A stretch of DNA of 24,244 nt from Acidobacteriota bacterium (GCA_003161495.1 PMOP01000122.1:1-24244), one strand, 5' to 3'. Positions 15,654-23,105 are shown, counted from the first letter of the stretch. Notes: a model not told the origin generated them from the letters alone. Numbers and translations: made by a program.

Positions 15654-17435
15654 GTGGCAAAACGCTCAAAAGTTATCGAACTTGAGATTCCTCTAAACGG
15701 CGAACCTGCATCGAACTCGCTGCCAAAAGCCCAGACGGGAATCAGTGGGCTTGACGAAATCAGCGGGGGTGGACTGCCCCGCGGCCGCACGACGATTGTC
15801 TGCGGAGGACCGGGTTGCGGGAAGACCATGCTGGGCATGGAATTTCTCATCCGGGGCGCTCAGGAGTTTAATGAGCCCGGAGTTCTAATCGCATTTGAAG
15901 AGACGCCCCAGGAAATAGAGCGCAACGTCGCGTCACTGGGCTTCAGTATCAAAAATCTGGTCGATCGTAAGAAATTGTTCCTCGACTTTGTGTATGTGGA
16001 GCCGAGCGAGATTCAGGAAACCGGCGATTACGACCTCGAGGGATTATTCATTCGCTTGCAACACGCGGTGGACACCGTGGGAGCCAAGCGCATCTGTCTG
16101 GACACCCTGGAAGCGCTCTTCTCGGGTTTCTCCAATGAACGTGTGCTCCGCGCGGAATTGCGCCGGTTGTTTCGCTGGCTGAAGGACCGAAACCTCACAA
16201 CCGTGATCACGGCGGAGAAGGGCGAAAAAACGCTCACGCGCCACGGTCTGGAAGAATACGTCTCCGATTGCGTCATTCTGCTGGATCACCGCGTGCGCGA
16301 GCAGATTTCAACGCGCCGCCTGCGGATCGTGAAGTATCGCGGGACGAGCCACGGCGCTGACGAATATCCATTCCTCATCGACGACACCGGGATATCGGTA
16401 TTGCCCGTCACCTCTTTGGAAATGCATCACGAGGTTTCCAGCGAGCGAGTCCCTACGGGTATAGCGGATTTGGACGAAATGCTCGGCGGGAAGGGTTTTT
16501 ATCGAGGCTCCAGCATTTTGATCAGTGGAACCGCAGGAAGCGGCAAAACGACCATGTCAGCCTCTTTCGCTGAGGCCGCCTGCCGCCGGGGCGAACGTTG
16601 CCTGTACGTTGGATTTGAAGAGTCGGTTCACCAGGTTGCTCGGAACATGACTTCGGTGGGCCTGGACCTCACCCGGTGGGTGGAAGAGGGTACGTTGGTT
16701 CATGAGGCGTGGCGGCCGAGCCAATATGGAATCGAGATGCACTTGCTGCGCATTCACAAACTCATCGAGGCGGTTAAGCCCCAGCATGTGATCATCGACC
16801 CCATCACGAACCTGGTCACCGGAAGCGCGCAAAAAGAAGTCTACTCCATGCTGATGCGGCTGATGGATTATCTGAAGGGCCGGAAAATCACCGCGATTTT
16901 CACGAATCTCACGACAGACAGTGAAGAGTTGGAACAGACCGACATCGGGATTTCCTCTCTCACCGACACCTGGATTTTGTGCCGGGACCTGGAATTAAAC
17001 GGGGAACGAAATCGCTGCGTCTATATATTGAAATCCCGGGGTATGGCGCACTCCAACCAGGTCCGTGAATTTGTGATGAGCCGCGATGGGATTCGCCTGG
17101 TCCCGCCTTACGTCGGTGCGGGCGTAGTTCTTACCGGATCGTCGCGCGTGGCGCAAGAAGCGAAAGAAAAAGCCGATGCGCTGGTTCGCTCCCAGGAGAT
17201 TGAAAAGAAGCAGGAAGCGCTGGAAAGAAAACGCAGCGTGCTGGACGCGCAAATCAAAGTGTTGAAACTCGATTTTTCCGCGGAAGAGCTGGAGCTGGAG
17301 CGCATGATCAAGCAGCAGCAGTCTCGTGAAAAGCAATTGAACCTGGAGCGGGATGCCATGAATCGCATTCGGTCGGGAGCTGCGGAAAAAAAGATCGATT
17401 CGGCCTCGGCAAAAAGCGCGGGAGACTCAAAATGA
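15654..17435 (+). CDS. kaiC: KaiC-like two-domain RecA-superfamily ATPase with C-terminal coiled coil
   Basis: Homologue of the circadian clock ATPase/autokinase. Numbering is from the GTG at 15654, which has AAGGAG 4 nt upstream; an upstream TTG at 15549 lacks a site. CI domain: [15 protein letters not shown], Walker A GGPGCGKT (51-58), catalytic pair Glu82-Glu83 in AFEETPQEI, Walker B near Asp150, [17 protein letters not shown] domain: Walker [10 protein letters not shown] (291-299), Glu322-Glu323, Walker B Asp382, [14 protein letters not shown]. The phospho-site block [11 protein letters not shown] (429-439) lines up with cyanobacterial KaiC Thr426/Ser431/Thr432 as Thr429/Ser434/Ser435, so the Thr432 position is Ser. 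Residues about 500-572 are a charged coiled coil replacing the short KaiA-binding tail; no kaiA is present. At 593 residues it is longer than the 519 of cyanobacterial KaiC. Its TGA overlaps the kaiB start as ATGA. Confidence 0.95.
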   Translation: MAKRSKVIELEIPLNGEPASNSLPKAQTGISGLDEISGGGLPRGRTTIVCGGPGCGKTMLGMEFLIRGAQEFNEPGVLIAFEETPQEIERNVASLGFSIKNLVDRKKLFLDFVYVEPSEIQETGDYDLEGLFIRLQHAVDTVGAKRICLDTLEALFSGFSNERVLRAELRRLFRWLKDRNLTTVITAEKGEKTLTRHGLEEYVSDCVILLDHRVREQISTRRLRIVKYRGTSHGADEYPFLIDDTGISVLPVTSLEMHHEVSSERVPTGIADLDEMLGGKGFYRGSSILISGTAGSGKTTMSASFAEAACRRGERCLYVGFEESVHQVARNMTSVGLDLTRWVEEGTLVHEAWRPSQYGIEMHLLRIHKLIEAVKPQHVIIDPITNLVTGSAQKEVYSMLMRLMDYLKGRKITAIFTNLTTDSEELEQTDIGISSLTDTWILCRDLELNGERNRCVYILKSRGMAHSNQVREFVMSRDGIRLVPPYVGAGVVLTGSSRVAQEAKEKADALVRSQEIEKKQEALERKRSVLDAQIKVLKLDFSAEELELERMIKQQQSREKQLNLERDAMNRIRSGAAEKKIDSASAKSAGDSK

Positions 17436-17809
17436 AGAAAAAAGTAAGAACGAACGGAAAATCCGCCATGGCTGGCCAACCCGCAATGAAGCTTCGGTTG
17501 TACGTGGCCGGGCAGACTCCCAAGTCGATGGCGGCGCTGTCCAATCTTAAAAGGATTTGCAACCAGCATCTTGACGGAAAATATGAGCTGGAAGTGATTG
17601 ACCTGATCAAGAATCCGCAACTGGCTCAAGGAGATCAGATCCTGGCCATTCCCACGCTCGTGCGAAACTTGCCCGTGCCTATCCGAAAAATTATTGGAGA
17701 TCTTTCGAACGTGGATCGGGTCCTGGTGGGGTTGGATCTTCGGGGATCGGACCGGGAATCGCCAAAAGATTCGCCGTCCTCTGCGAAATCGATTGGAGCA
17801 GGACATTGA
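17432..17809 (+). CDS. kaiB: KaiB-like protein 1 (thioredoxin-like clock component)
   Basis: Thioredoxin-like KaiB-domain protein expected to bind the KaiC CI ring. After a basic N-terminal extension (about 18 residues), the domain runs [57 protein letters not shown] and VLVGLDLRG, very close to cyanobacterial KaiB, including the cis-proline segment and the GLDL end involved in fold switching. A Ser/Lys-rich tail of about 20 residues follows. It overlaps kaiC by 4 nt (ATGA) and the second kaiB by TTGA, so production is probably coupled in fixed ratio. Whether it switches fold is not shown. Confidence 0.94.
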   Translation: MKKKVRTNGKSAMAGQPAMKLRLYVAGQTPKSMAALSNLKRICNQHLDGKYELEVIDLIKNPQLAQGDQILAIPTLVRNLPVPIRKIIGDLSNVDRVLVGLDLRGSDRESPKDSPSSAKSIGAGH

Positions 17810-18135
17810 AGCGTCGAACCCGCAGAAAAGCTCCTCGCGCGGCCCAAAAAACTCCGGCCCAGGGCAAAATGTATTCTCTTCGCCTATACATTACGGGGCA
17901 AACTCCGCGTTCGGCGGCGTCGATCCGCAACCTTCGTGAGGTCTGTGACGAATTTCTCGAGGGCCGGTTTGAATTGCAGGTCATCGATCTGTATCAACGG
18001 CCGGATCTGGCCAAAGACGCACAAGTGGTCGCCGCGCCAACGCTTATCAAAAAGCTTCCTCTCCCATTGAGGAGGCTGGTGGGCGATCTTTCCAACAAGA
18101 ATGAAGTGCTCCTCGGTCTTGATCTCAAGGAGTAG
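17806..18135 (+). CDS. kaiB: KaiB-like protein 2
   Basis: Second KaiB-domain protein, divergent from the first. It has a 21-residue basic head ([14 protein letters not shown]), then [57 protein letters not shown] and VLLGLDLKE, and stops right after the domain with no tail. The start is a TTG (17806) that overlaps the previous stop (TTGA), with GGAG at 7-nt spacing; an inner ATG at 17869 is less likely because it would be far from a site. The kinase gene begins 2 nt after its TAG, with AAGGAG spanning its last codons. Loss of the KNPQLA signature (here RPDLAK) suggests a division of labour with KaiB 1. Confidence 0.92.
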   Translation: MKRRTRRKAPRAAQKTPAQGKMYSLRLYITGQTPRSAASIRNLREVCDEFLEGRFELQVIDLYQRPDLAKDAQVVAAPTLIKKLPLPLRRLVGDLSNKNEVLLGLDLKE

Positions 18136-18137
18136 TA

Positions 18138-19829
18138 ATGCGCAAGAAGAAAACTAGCGGAAACGTAAAATCGGCCGCGGCGCAAAACAGGGAATTGCGC
18201 GCGCGAGTTCGTGAACTGGAAGATACTTTTCTGGCCATACAAGGCGGGCGAGTCGACGCCGTCGTCGTAAATGGCGAGGGCGGCGATCAGGTTTTTACTT
18301 TGCAGGGCGCCGAACATCCCTACCGGGTGCTCGTGGAAACCATGAACGAGGGCGCCGCGACGCTGGATAAAGACGGCACTGTACTCTATGCAAACGCCAG
18401 CTTCGCCGGAATCCTGAGCGTGCGTCTGGAAGAGATGATCGGAACCCTGCTGCAGAAACATTTTGCCCTGCAGGAACATCCCAAGCTGATCGCGCTCATT
18501 GAAAACGGCCTGCAAGGTGATTCGCGCGGCGAAGTGAGTCTCGCAAATCCCGATGGCCAGCGCCGCCTGGTGCGCCTCTCATTAAGTCCCGTCGATGACT
18601 TTGGCATTCGCACCATCTGCGTCATCGCCGCGGACATGACGGAGCTTTCCGGAGCAAACGAAGCGCTGAAGGCCAGCGAAGAAACGCTGCGAAACCTTTC
18701 CGGGCGCCTGCTGCGGCTCCAGGACGAAGAGCGCCGCCGCATTTCCCGCGATCTGCACGACGTGACGGGGCAGAAGCTGGCCCTTTTATCGATGGATCTT
18801 TCCAGCATCCTCAAGAACAAGGAAAAGGCGAACGCGGATGAGGTCGACCGCCTTTTACAGGAATCCATTGGCCTCTCCAATGAAGTGAATAAGGAAATTC
18901 GCACCCTCTCTTATCTGCTCCACCCGCCGCTGCTCGATGAACTCGGGTTGCCATCCGCGGTCGAATGGTTTGCGCAAGGTTTTGAAAATCGCACGGGCAT
19001 TCATGTGGCTGTGGACGTTCCCGGCAGTTTTATGCGGCTGGCCCAGGACGCCGAAGTGGCGCTGTTCCGCATTGTGCAGGAAAGCCTGGCAAACGTTCAT
19101 CGCTATTCGGGAAGCGCCACGGCATTTGTCCGGGCGCGATCCGATGGCGGCGAAGTGAGGCTGGAAATTGGAGATTTCGGAAAAGGCATGCATCTGGAAT
19201 CAAAAAAGCCAAATTCTCCCTCCCTGGCCCCTTTAGGAGTCGGGATTCAGGGGATGAAGGAACGAATGCGCCAACTTGCCGGGACGCTGGAGATCACGTC
19301 CCGGATGGGCAAGGGAACTCTGGTGACTGCGATTCTTCCGATCAGCAGCCGGAGGGAGGAGATATCCGACGCCGACCGGGATTCCGAAATCCATATGATC
19401 CCGTCCAGCCTGGAAGCCCAGCCCGCAGAAACCAATGGCTGGCGAAAGCGCATCCTGATTGCCGACGATCATGACGTCCTTCGCCGCGGTATACGCACGA
19501 TGCTCGAGAGCGACCCGAGCCTGGAGGTTTGCGATGAGGCGGTGGATGGCAAGGATGCGCTGGAGAAAACGCTGGCGCTGGCGCCCGACCTTGTGATTCT
19601 GGATATAAATATGCCAATCATGAATGGGTTGGATGTCCTGCGCCAAATCGTACGCCGCCGGCCGAAAACAAAAATTCTGGCTTTTTCTGTTCACGATTCC
19701 AAGCAAATTGTCGAAGAGATCCTTGCCGCCGGGGCCCACAGTTATTTGTCGAAGGCGACCGCCGGGCAGAATCTTGTGCACGAAGTGCGCGAGCTGCTGA
19801 ATGTCCGCGTCCACGCCGAACACGCCTGA
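18138..19829 (+). CDS. PAS-domain histidine kinase (HisKA_3 type) fused to a C-terminal receiver
   Basis: Probable output or input kinase of the kai cluster. Domains in order: an N-terminal helix ending in the block VDAVVVN...QVFTLQGAEHPYR, a motif I know from other PAS kinases (residues 20-62); PAS (about 62-170); HisKA_3 dimerisation helix with the phospho-acceptor His207 in RRRISRDLHDVTGQ; HATPase (about 300-402) with ESLANV, GDFGKGM and GVGIQGMKERMRQLAG; and a receiver (438-555) with Asp443-Asp444, phospho-acceptor Asp489 in LVILDINMP, and Lys539. There are no membrane segments, so it is cytoplasmic. The receiver resembles the NarL class but lacks the DNA-binding HTH that usually follows. 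AAGGAG lies 5 nt before the ATG. It lacks the KaiB-like sensor domain of SasA, so coupling to KaiC would be through free KaiB or the PAS domain (inference). Confidence 0.92.
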   Translation: MRKKKTSGNVKSAAAQNRELRARVRELEDTFLAIQGGRVDAVVVNGEGGDQVFTLQGAEHPYRVLVETMNEGAATLDKDGTVLYANASFAGILSVRLEEMIGTLLQKHFALQEHPKLIALIENGLQGDSRGEVSLANPDGQRRLVRLSLSPVDDFGIRTICVIAADMTELSGANEALKASEETLRNLSGRLLRLQDEERRRISRDLHDVTGQKLALLSMDLSSILKNKEKANADEVDRLLQESIGLSNEVNKEIRTLSYLLHPPLLDELGLPSAVEWFAQGFENRTGIHVAVDVPGSFMRLAQDAEVALFRIVQESLANVHRYSGSATAFVRARSDGGEVRLEIGDFGKGMHLESKKPNSPSLAPLGVGIQGMKERMRQLAGTLEITSRMGKGTLVTAILPISSRREEISDADRDSEIHMIPSSLEAQPAETNGWRKRILIADDHDVLRRGIRTMLESDPSLEVCDEAVDGKDALEKTLALAPDLVILDINMPIMNGLDVLRQIVRRRPKTKILAFSVHDSKQIVEEILAAGAHSYLSKATAGQNLVHEVRELLNVRVHAEHA

Positions 19830-19849
19830 CTGATGGCTGCCTGACTGAT
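19824..19849. repeat. Short direct repeat across the kinase stop codon
   Basis: GCCTGACTGAT occurs at 19824-19834 and again at 19839-19849 (period 15 nt). The first copy contains the kinase TGA stop. It is probably a small tandem duplication with no known role. Confidence 0.5.
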
Positions 19850-19896
19850 TCCTCTCTGTTTACGGCTACCGCCAATTTTGTAATTCGCAAAAATCG

Positions 19897-19912
19897 TACA
19901 GGTAAGCCTGTA
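19897..19912. promoter_or_regulatory. Inverted repeat TACAGG-N4-CCTGTA upstream of the receiver gene
   Basis: Perfect 6-bp arms (19897-19902, 19907-19912) with a 4-nt spacer, 76-91 nt before the receiver ATG. It shares the N4 spacing and the TAC...GTA outer bases with the GTACG palindrome 22 nt further on, so it could be a second, diverged site for the same regulator, or an element that ends kai-operon transcription. Confidence 0.5.
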
Positions 19913-19933
19913 TTGCCATTTCCAGGATTGCTA

Positions 19934-19947
19934 GTACGCTATCGTAC
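19934..19947. promoter_or_regulatory. Candidate operator GTACG-N4-CGTAC upstream of the receiver gene
   Basis: Perfect 5-bp arms (19934-19938, 19943-19947) around CTAT, 41-54 nt before the receiver ATG, overlapping a possible -10 (TACGCT, 19935-19940, with TTGCCA at 19913-19918). The same palindrome occurs once more in the window, at 21310-21323 before the S24-type regulator gene, with the spacer differing at two bases. The likely binding protein is that regulator (inference). Confidence 0.6.
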
Positions 19948-19987
19948 ATAGGTGCTCCTCAGCTTGCTGTCACCTAGGAGAGGCCCT

Positions 19988-20374
19988 ATGCCAAAGCGAA
20001 TTTTCATCGTCGACGACAGCAAGATAATTCGGAAGTCCGTCCGCTCCCAATTGGAATCCCGCCTCCAACACATAACTTGCGCGGAAGCAATCGACGGTGT
20101 GGATGCCATACAGCGCGTAAATGAAGTACAGCCGGACCTGGTGGTATTGGATCTTTGTATGCCCGAATTGAATGGGCTGGAGACCGCCGCGGCGCTTCAC
20201 GATGTATTGCCAAAGCTTCCGATCATTCTCTACACGTTGCACAAAGACATCATTTCGGAAAAGCGAGTTGAGGTATTCGGAATTTGCGCGGTGGTTTCAA
20301 AGACGGATCAAATCGAAGTCTTGGTTGACGCAATTCTAAAGCACGTGGACATTGCCAGAGCCGTCTCCGCATAA
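19988..20374 (+). CDS. Single-domain CheY-like response regulator
   Basis: A 128-residue receiver with no output domain. Visible residues: acidic pocket Asp9-Asp10 in FIVDDSK, phospho-acceptor Asp55 in LVVLDLCMP, Thr83 in LYTLHKD, and Lys105 in VVSKTDQ. All five conserved positions are kept, so phosphorylation is expected. The start at 19988 is set by TAGGAG 7 nt upstream; the open frame reaches back to 19952 without a site. It is preceded by its own control region rather than being coupled to the kinase, so it is probably a separately regulated partner, for example as phosphate sink or shuttle for the hybrid kinase (inference). It is convergent with the S24-type gene, 88 nt apart. Confidence 0.92.
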   Translation: MPKRIFIVDDSKIIRKSVRSQLESRLQHITCAEAIDGVDAIQRVNEVQPDLVVLDLCMPELNGLETAAALHDVLPKLPIILYTLHKDIISEKRVEVFGICAVVSKTDQIEVLVDAILKHVDIARAVSA

Positions 20375-20462
20375 TCGGCGGACGCCAAGAACTCAATGCG
20401 TTCTGCTCAAGGTGGCAATTTTATTCGGCAGGGTCGGTCGAGCGGGTGGGCGAAAACGCGGT

Positions 20463-21242
20463 CTAAGGCGCTCTTCCAATCCACCACAAAACCTTCGCAA
20501 TAATTTTCCAGTTGTTCTTGCGGTCCAGCGTGACGGAACCGTATTCCCGATTTTCCGCATGCAGGACTTCCGTGTGATCGTAGCGCCGGAAACGCGAGAC
20601 GGTCAGTCCAACGTCCTTGTGCCAGGCGATTATAATTTTCCCGTCCAGCTTGGCGCGATCGACTTGCGAGGAATCGACCACCAGGATGTAATCGTCGTAA
20701 ATCAAAGGGTTCATGGAATTTCCGCGGACTCGCAGGCTGTAGGTGGAACCGGGGTTCGGGCACCATTCCTTCGGGGCCGCAATCATGCTTTCGACAGGGG
20801 CCTCGTGAAGGATCGGCATGTTGTCCCCTTTTTCGCCATTCGTGGCCGCAACGATCTTCAGCAAGGGGATCGCCACCAACTGAGTTTTTTCCGGTTTAAG
20901 GGTGGTGGTGCCGGCATGCACCAATTGAAAATTATGCAGGTTGGGCTGTGGAAAGCGGTCCCGGAGTTTCGGCAGGACGCGCATCAAATCCTCGCTGCGA
21001 AGGCCTGCGCGTCCCCAGAAAAACCAGCAATCCGGATCTCCCGCGAGGTTTCCAAGTTCGATGTAGCTGTGCGAAGGGGGCTCTTGCGCCCCGCGCTCCC
21101 AGCGGGACACACCCATTGCGGAGGAATGGACTTCATGTCCAAACGATGTCTGGCTCAAACTGAGGCGCTTGCGCAAGCGGGAAATCATCGAAGCCCAATC
21201 CGGCCTGGTCGCGCCTTTCGATTTGTTGGACGGTCTGCGCAT
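20463..21242 (-). CDS. XRE-type HTH regulator with S24/LexA-like domain, catalytic lysine missing
   Basis: DNA-binding regulator with the layout of LexA/CI-like repressors. The N-terminal XRE helix-turn-helix covers residues about 17-70 (ISRLRKRLSLSQTSFGHEV...VSRWERG). The S24 domain is at about 165-250: RVRGNSMNPLIYDDYILVV has the nucleophile Ser176, but the block that should read VTVKR is LTVSRFRR, so the partner Lys is Ser216. Without the Ser-Lys dyad, self-cleavage is unlikely, which would make it a regulator controlled in some other way. An aromatic stretch DCWFFWGRAGL (71-81) is unusual. GAGGAA lies 12 nt upstream of the ATG. The palindrome at 21310-21323 overlaps its likely promoter, suggesting autoregulation. 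Confidence 0.88.
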   Translation of the reverse strand: MRRPSNKSKGATRPDWASMISRLRKRLSLSQTSFGHEVHSSAMGVSRWERGAQEPPSHSYIELGNLAGDPDCWFFWGRAGLRSEDLMRVLPKLRDRFPQPNLHNFQLVHAGTTTLKPEKTQLVAIPLLKIVAATNGEKGDNMPILHEAPVESMIAAPKEWCPNPGSTYSLRVRGNSMNPLIYDDYILVVDSSQVDRAKLDGKIIIAWHKDVGLTVSRFRRYDHTEVLHAENREYGSVTLDRKNNWKIIAKVLWWIGRAP

Positions 21243-21306
21243 TGCGGCGGGTAGTTCCTCGCACGTCTAAACTAAGAAACGGCAATTGCGACATTGTACA
21301 TCCGGA

Positions 21307-21335
21307 ATTGTACGCTTCCGTACGAATCTTTTAAA
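21307..21335 (-). promoter_or_regulatory. Candidate promoter with operator for the S24-type regulator gene
   Basis: Reading leftward: -35 TTTAAA (21335-21330), 17-nt spacer, -10 TACAAT (21312-21307), giving a leader of about 55-60 nt to the ATG at 21242. The palindrome GTACG-N4-CGTAC (21310-21323) fills the spacer and touches the -10, a classic position for repression. Another GTAC half-site lies at 21296-21299. The -10 is a good match and the -35 only fair. Confidence 0.5.
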
Positions 21336-21487
21336 GGGGGTCGAAAAGATTCGATTTCATCTTACCATTTTGAACTAGCTTCCGCAGTTAAAAGGGAGTA
21401 GCGTGGAGTGGTCCCATGGGATGTATCCGCGGCCTTGCTTCTGCGGTTCCTTGCGGTCTGACAACTTGCAATCATTGAGGGCAGAGA

Positions 21488-22255
21488 ATGGCCGACAGGG
21501 TTCAGAGTCTTGGTGTCAAATTTGCCGACTCGCCCGCCGCCACCGATGGCGGGCGCAGGAGCATGGAAAATGAGATTCTGCTCGGCCTGCCGCGCAAGGA
21601 ACGCGCTCTGATCCTGTCGAAATCGGAATTCCTCTCGCTCCCGGCCCGCACCATTTTGACCGAAATGTCCAAGCCCATCGAGTTCTGCTACTTTCTGAAC
21701 GGCGGAGTGGTCTCGGTCATTCATGTCATGACGGATGGCAAGAGCGTCGAAGTCGGGTTGACCGGCAAGGAAGGTTTCGTCGGCCTGCCGCTCGTTGTAG
21801 GCTACAGCACAAGCCCGACGAGGGGCATCGTTCAGATTGACGCCGCCGGTTATAAAATAAGCGCCCAGGATTTGAAAAATAGTCTGAGCGCCTGTCCCAA
21901 ACTCAGGGAGAGTTTGCATCGCTATTCCCAGGAATTATCGATTCAGGCCATTCAAATAGCGGCGTGCAACCGCCTTCATGAAGTCGATGAGCGATTGGCG
22001 CGCTGGCTGTTGATGAGCCAGGACCGGATCCGATTAAGGGTGTTGCCTCTGACCCAGGAATTTCTTTCCCAGATGCTGGGAACGCGGCGGGCCAGCGTAT
22101 CCGTGGCTTCCGCCATTTTGAGAAAAAAGGGCTTGATCGAAGCGGGGCGAGGCCATGTGTCGATTCTGGACAGAAAAAAATTAGAGGAAGCCAGCTGCGA
22201 ATGCTACGGAGCGATTCAGCGGCAGTTGGAGAGCTGGAGAAAAGATTCGCAATAG
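21488..22255 (+). CDS. Crp/Fnr-family transcriptional regulator
   Basis: Cyclic-nucleotide-binding-like sensor domain (residues about 30-145: LPARTILTEMSKPIEFCYFLNGGVVSVI, VEVGLTGKEGFVGLPLVVG) followed by the dimer helix and a Crp-type winged helix (about 175-232: LPLTQEFLSQMLGTRRASVSVASAILRKKGLI). The cAMP phosphate-cassette residues (RXS in FGEhAL...RAA) are not evident, and no Cys cluster for Fe-S is seen, so the ligand is unknown. The 255-residue length is typical, with a 25-residue head. GAGG lies 8 nt before the ATG. It is divergent from the S24-type regulator; the 245 nt between them carry the GTACG palindrome, so it may be co-controlled. Confidence 0.9.
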   Translation: MADRVQSLGVKFADSPAATDGGRRSMENEILLGLPRKERALILSKSEFLSLPARTILTEMSKPIEFCYFLNGGVVSVIHVMTDGKSVEVGLTGKEGFVGLPLVVGYSTSPTRGIVQIDAAGYKISAQDLKNSLSACPKLRESLHRYSQELSIQAIQIAACNRLHEVDERLARWLLMSQDRIRLRVLPLTQEFLSQMLGTRRASVSVASAILRKKGLIEAGRGHVSILDRKKLEEASCECYGAIQRQLESWRKDSQ

Positions 22256-22456
22256 ATTTTGAGATGCTGCAAGTCGATACGATGTTCTTCCTGTGCTGAA
22301 ATGAACGAGGCTGGAAGCTGCCGCTACCGGTTTGCCCAAAGTGCGATAACGGATTGAAAGACCTGAAGGCGGTTTCGGTACAAGCTGCGTGAAGGCCCCA
22401 GCGTGGCGGAGGCTAGTAGTCGGGGATTGACAGAATGCCAGGCAGAGGAGTTCCCA

Positions 22457-22660
22457 ATGGCAGCCCATCCAGTTTCCCCTTACCCCCTATGCCCAATCTG
22501 CAACCAATCGGTTGACCTGGAAACTTGCAAGACCGACCACAATGGTGAAGCAGTTCACGAGGACTGCTACTTCTTCCGCGTGCACAATTTCCGCGCGCAC
22601 AAGGCGTTGAACGGAAGCGCGAAAAAATCCCAACAACGGGTCAGTGGGGAGCCTACATAG
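22457..22660 (+). CDS. Small Cys/His zinc-binding-type protein
   Basis: A 67-residue cytoplasmic protein with CPICNQSVDLETCKTD and NGEAVHEDCYF, a C-x2-C ... C ... H-x2-C arrangement that suggests one zinc knuckle. I know similar short proteins in acidobacteria but no function for them. The start at 22457 is set by GAGGAG 6 nt upstream; the open frame extends back to 22403 without a site. Its 3' end overlaps the end of a broken receiver gene on the other strand by 8 nt. The 201 nt before it hold no gene, although one plus-strand frame there reads PVCPKCDNGLKDLKAV before a stop and may be a decayed relative. Confidence 0.65.
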   Translation: MAAHPVSPYPLCPICNQSVDLETCKTDHNGEAVHEDCYFFRVHNFRAHKALNGSAKKSQQRVSGEPT

Positions 22661-22790
22661 ATTTCAGAAGCGATTCGGCTCTGGGAATGAGCTGATTGGA
22701 GGCGTGCTCTTTTGAAACTACCGCACTTACGCCTGCCGCTATCGCTGACTTGGAAAAAGCTTCGTTCGCGAACAAACACAGTATAGATGG
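22653..22790 (-). pseudogene. C-terminal fragment of a response-regulator receiver domain
   Basis: The last 40 or so codons read ANEAFSKSAIAAGVSAVVSK then EHASNQLIPRAESLLKSM. This is the beta4-alpha4-beta5-alpha5 end of a receiver (the AAGVSAVVSK block with its conserved Lys matches VVSKTDQ in the intact receiver at 19988). Upstream of about 22790 the similarity stops, and no phospho-acceptor Asp or acidic pocket is found in the same frame, although the frame stays open to 22922. The front half has been lost or replaced. Confidence 0.6.
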
Positions 22791-23105
22791 CAATTCAACG
22801 CGAACGGCGCTCCCTCGGGAACGAAGCCTCCTTCTCCCAATGATCTTCCGCTGGAAGAAGGGGACGTCTTCGTTGGCTGGGCAGAGCAAGTTGCGGTAAC
22901 AGGAAAAGCAATTGTCTATCAACCGGATCCAGGGACTTCAGCAAATTATCCACTCTTCAACCTTCTCACTGCAGATGGTTTTTTGGAGGCGGTTTGTAAA
23001 TGCCCGGATTGTGACTCCAACGAGTATCGTGAGGCGCTTCGCTCGGCGAATCGGGGCAATGAACCACCCCTCGAAGTCTTCAAGCCCTATGTTTTCACTG
23101 GGTAG
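22749..23105 (+). pseudogene. Headless open frame, probably a 5'-truncated gene of unknown function
   Basis: A frame of 118 codons is open from just after a TGA (22746) to the TAG at 23103, with no in-frame ATG or GTG and no ribosome site at its left end. The peptide reads like real protein: PNDLPLEEGDVFVGWAEQVA, GKAIVYQPDPGTSANYPLFN, a CKCPDC cysteine cluster and NEPPLEVFKPYVFTG at the end. No known family was recognised. Its left end coincides with the point where the receiver fragment on the other strand loses similarity, so both may be parts of genes joined by a deletion or insertion scar near 22785. Confidence 0.5.

Noticed and set aside
20352..21254. 300-codon plus-strand open frame opposite the S24-type regulator
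   Set aside because: It starts inside the receiver gene and mirrors the regulator; no ribosome site and no recognisable domain.
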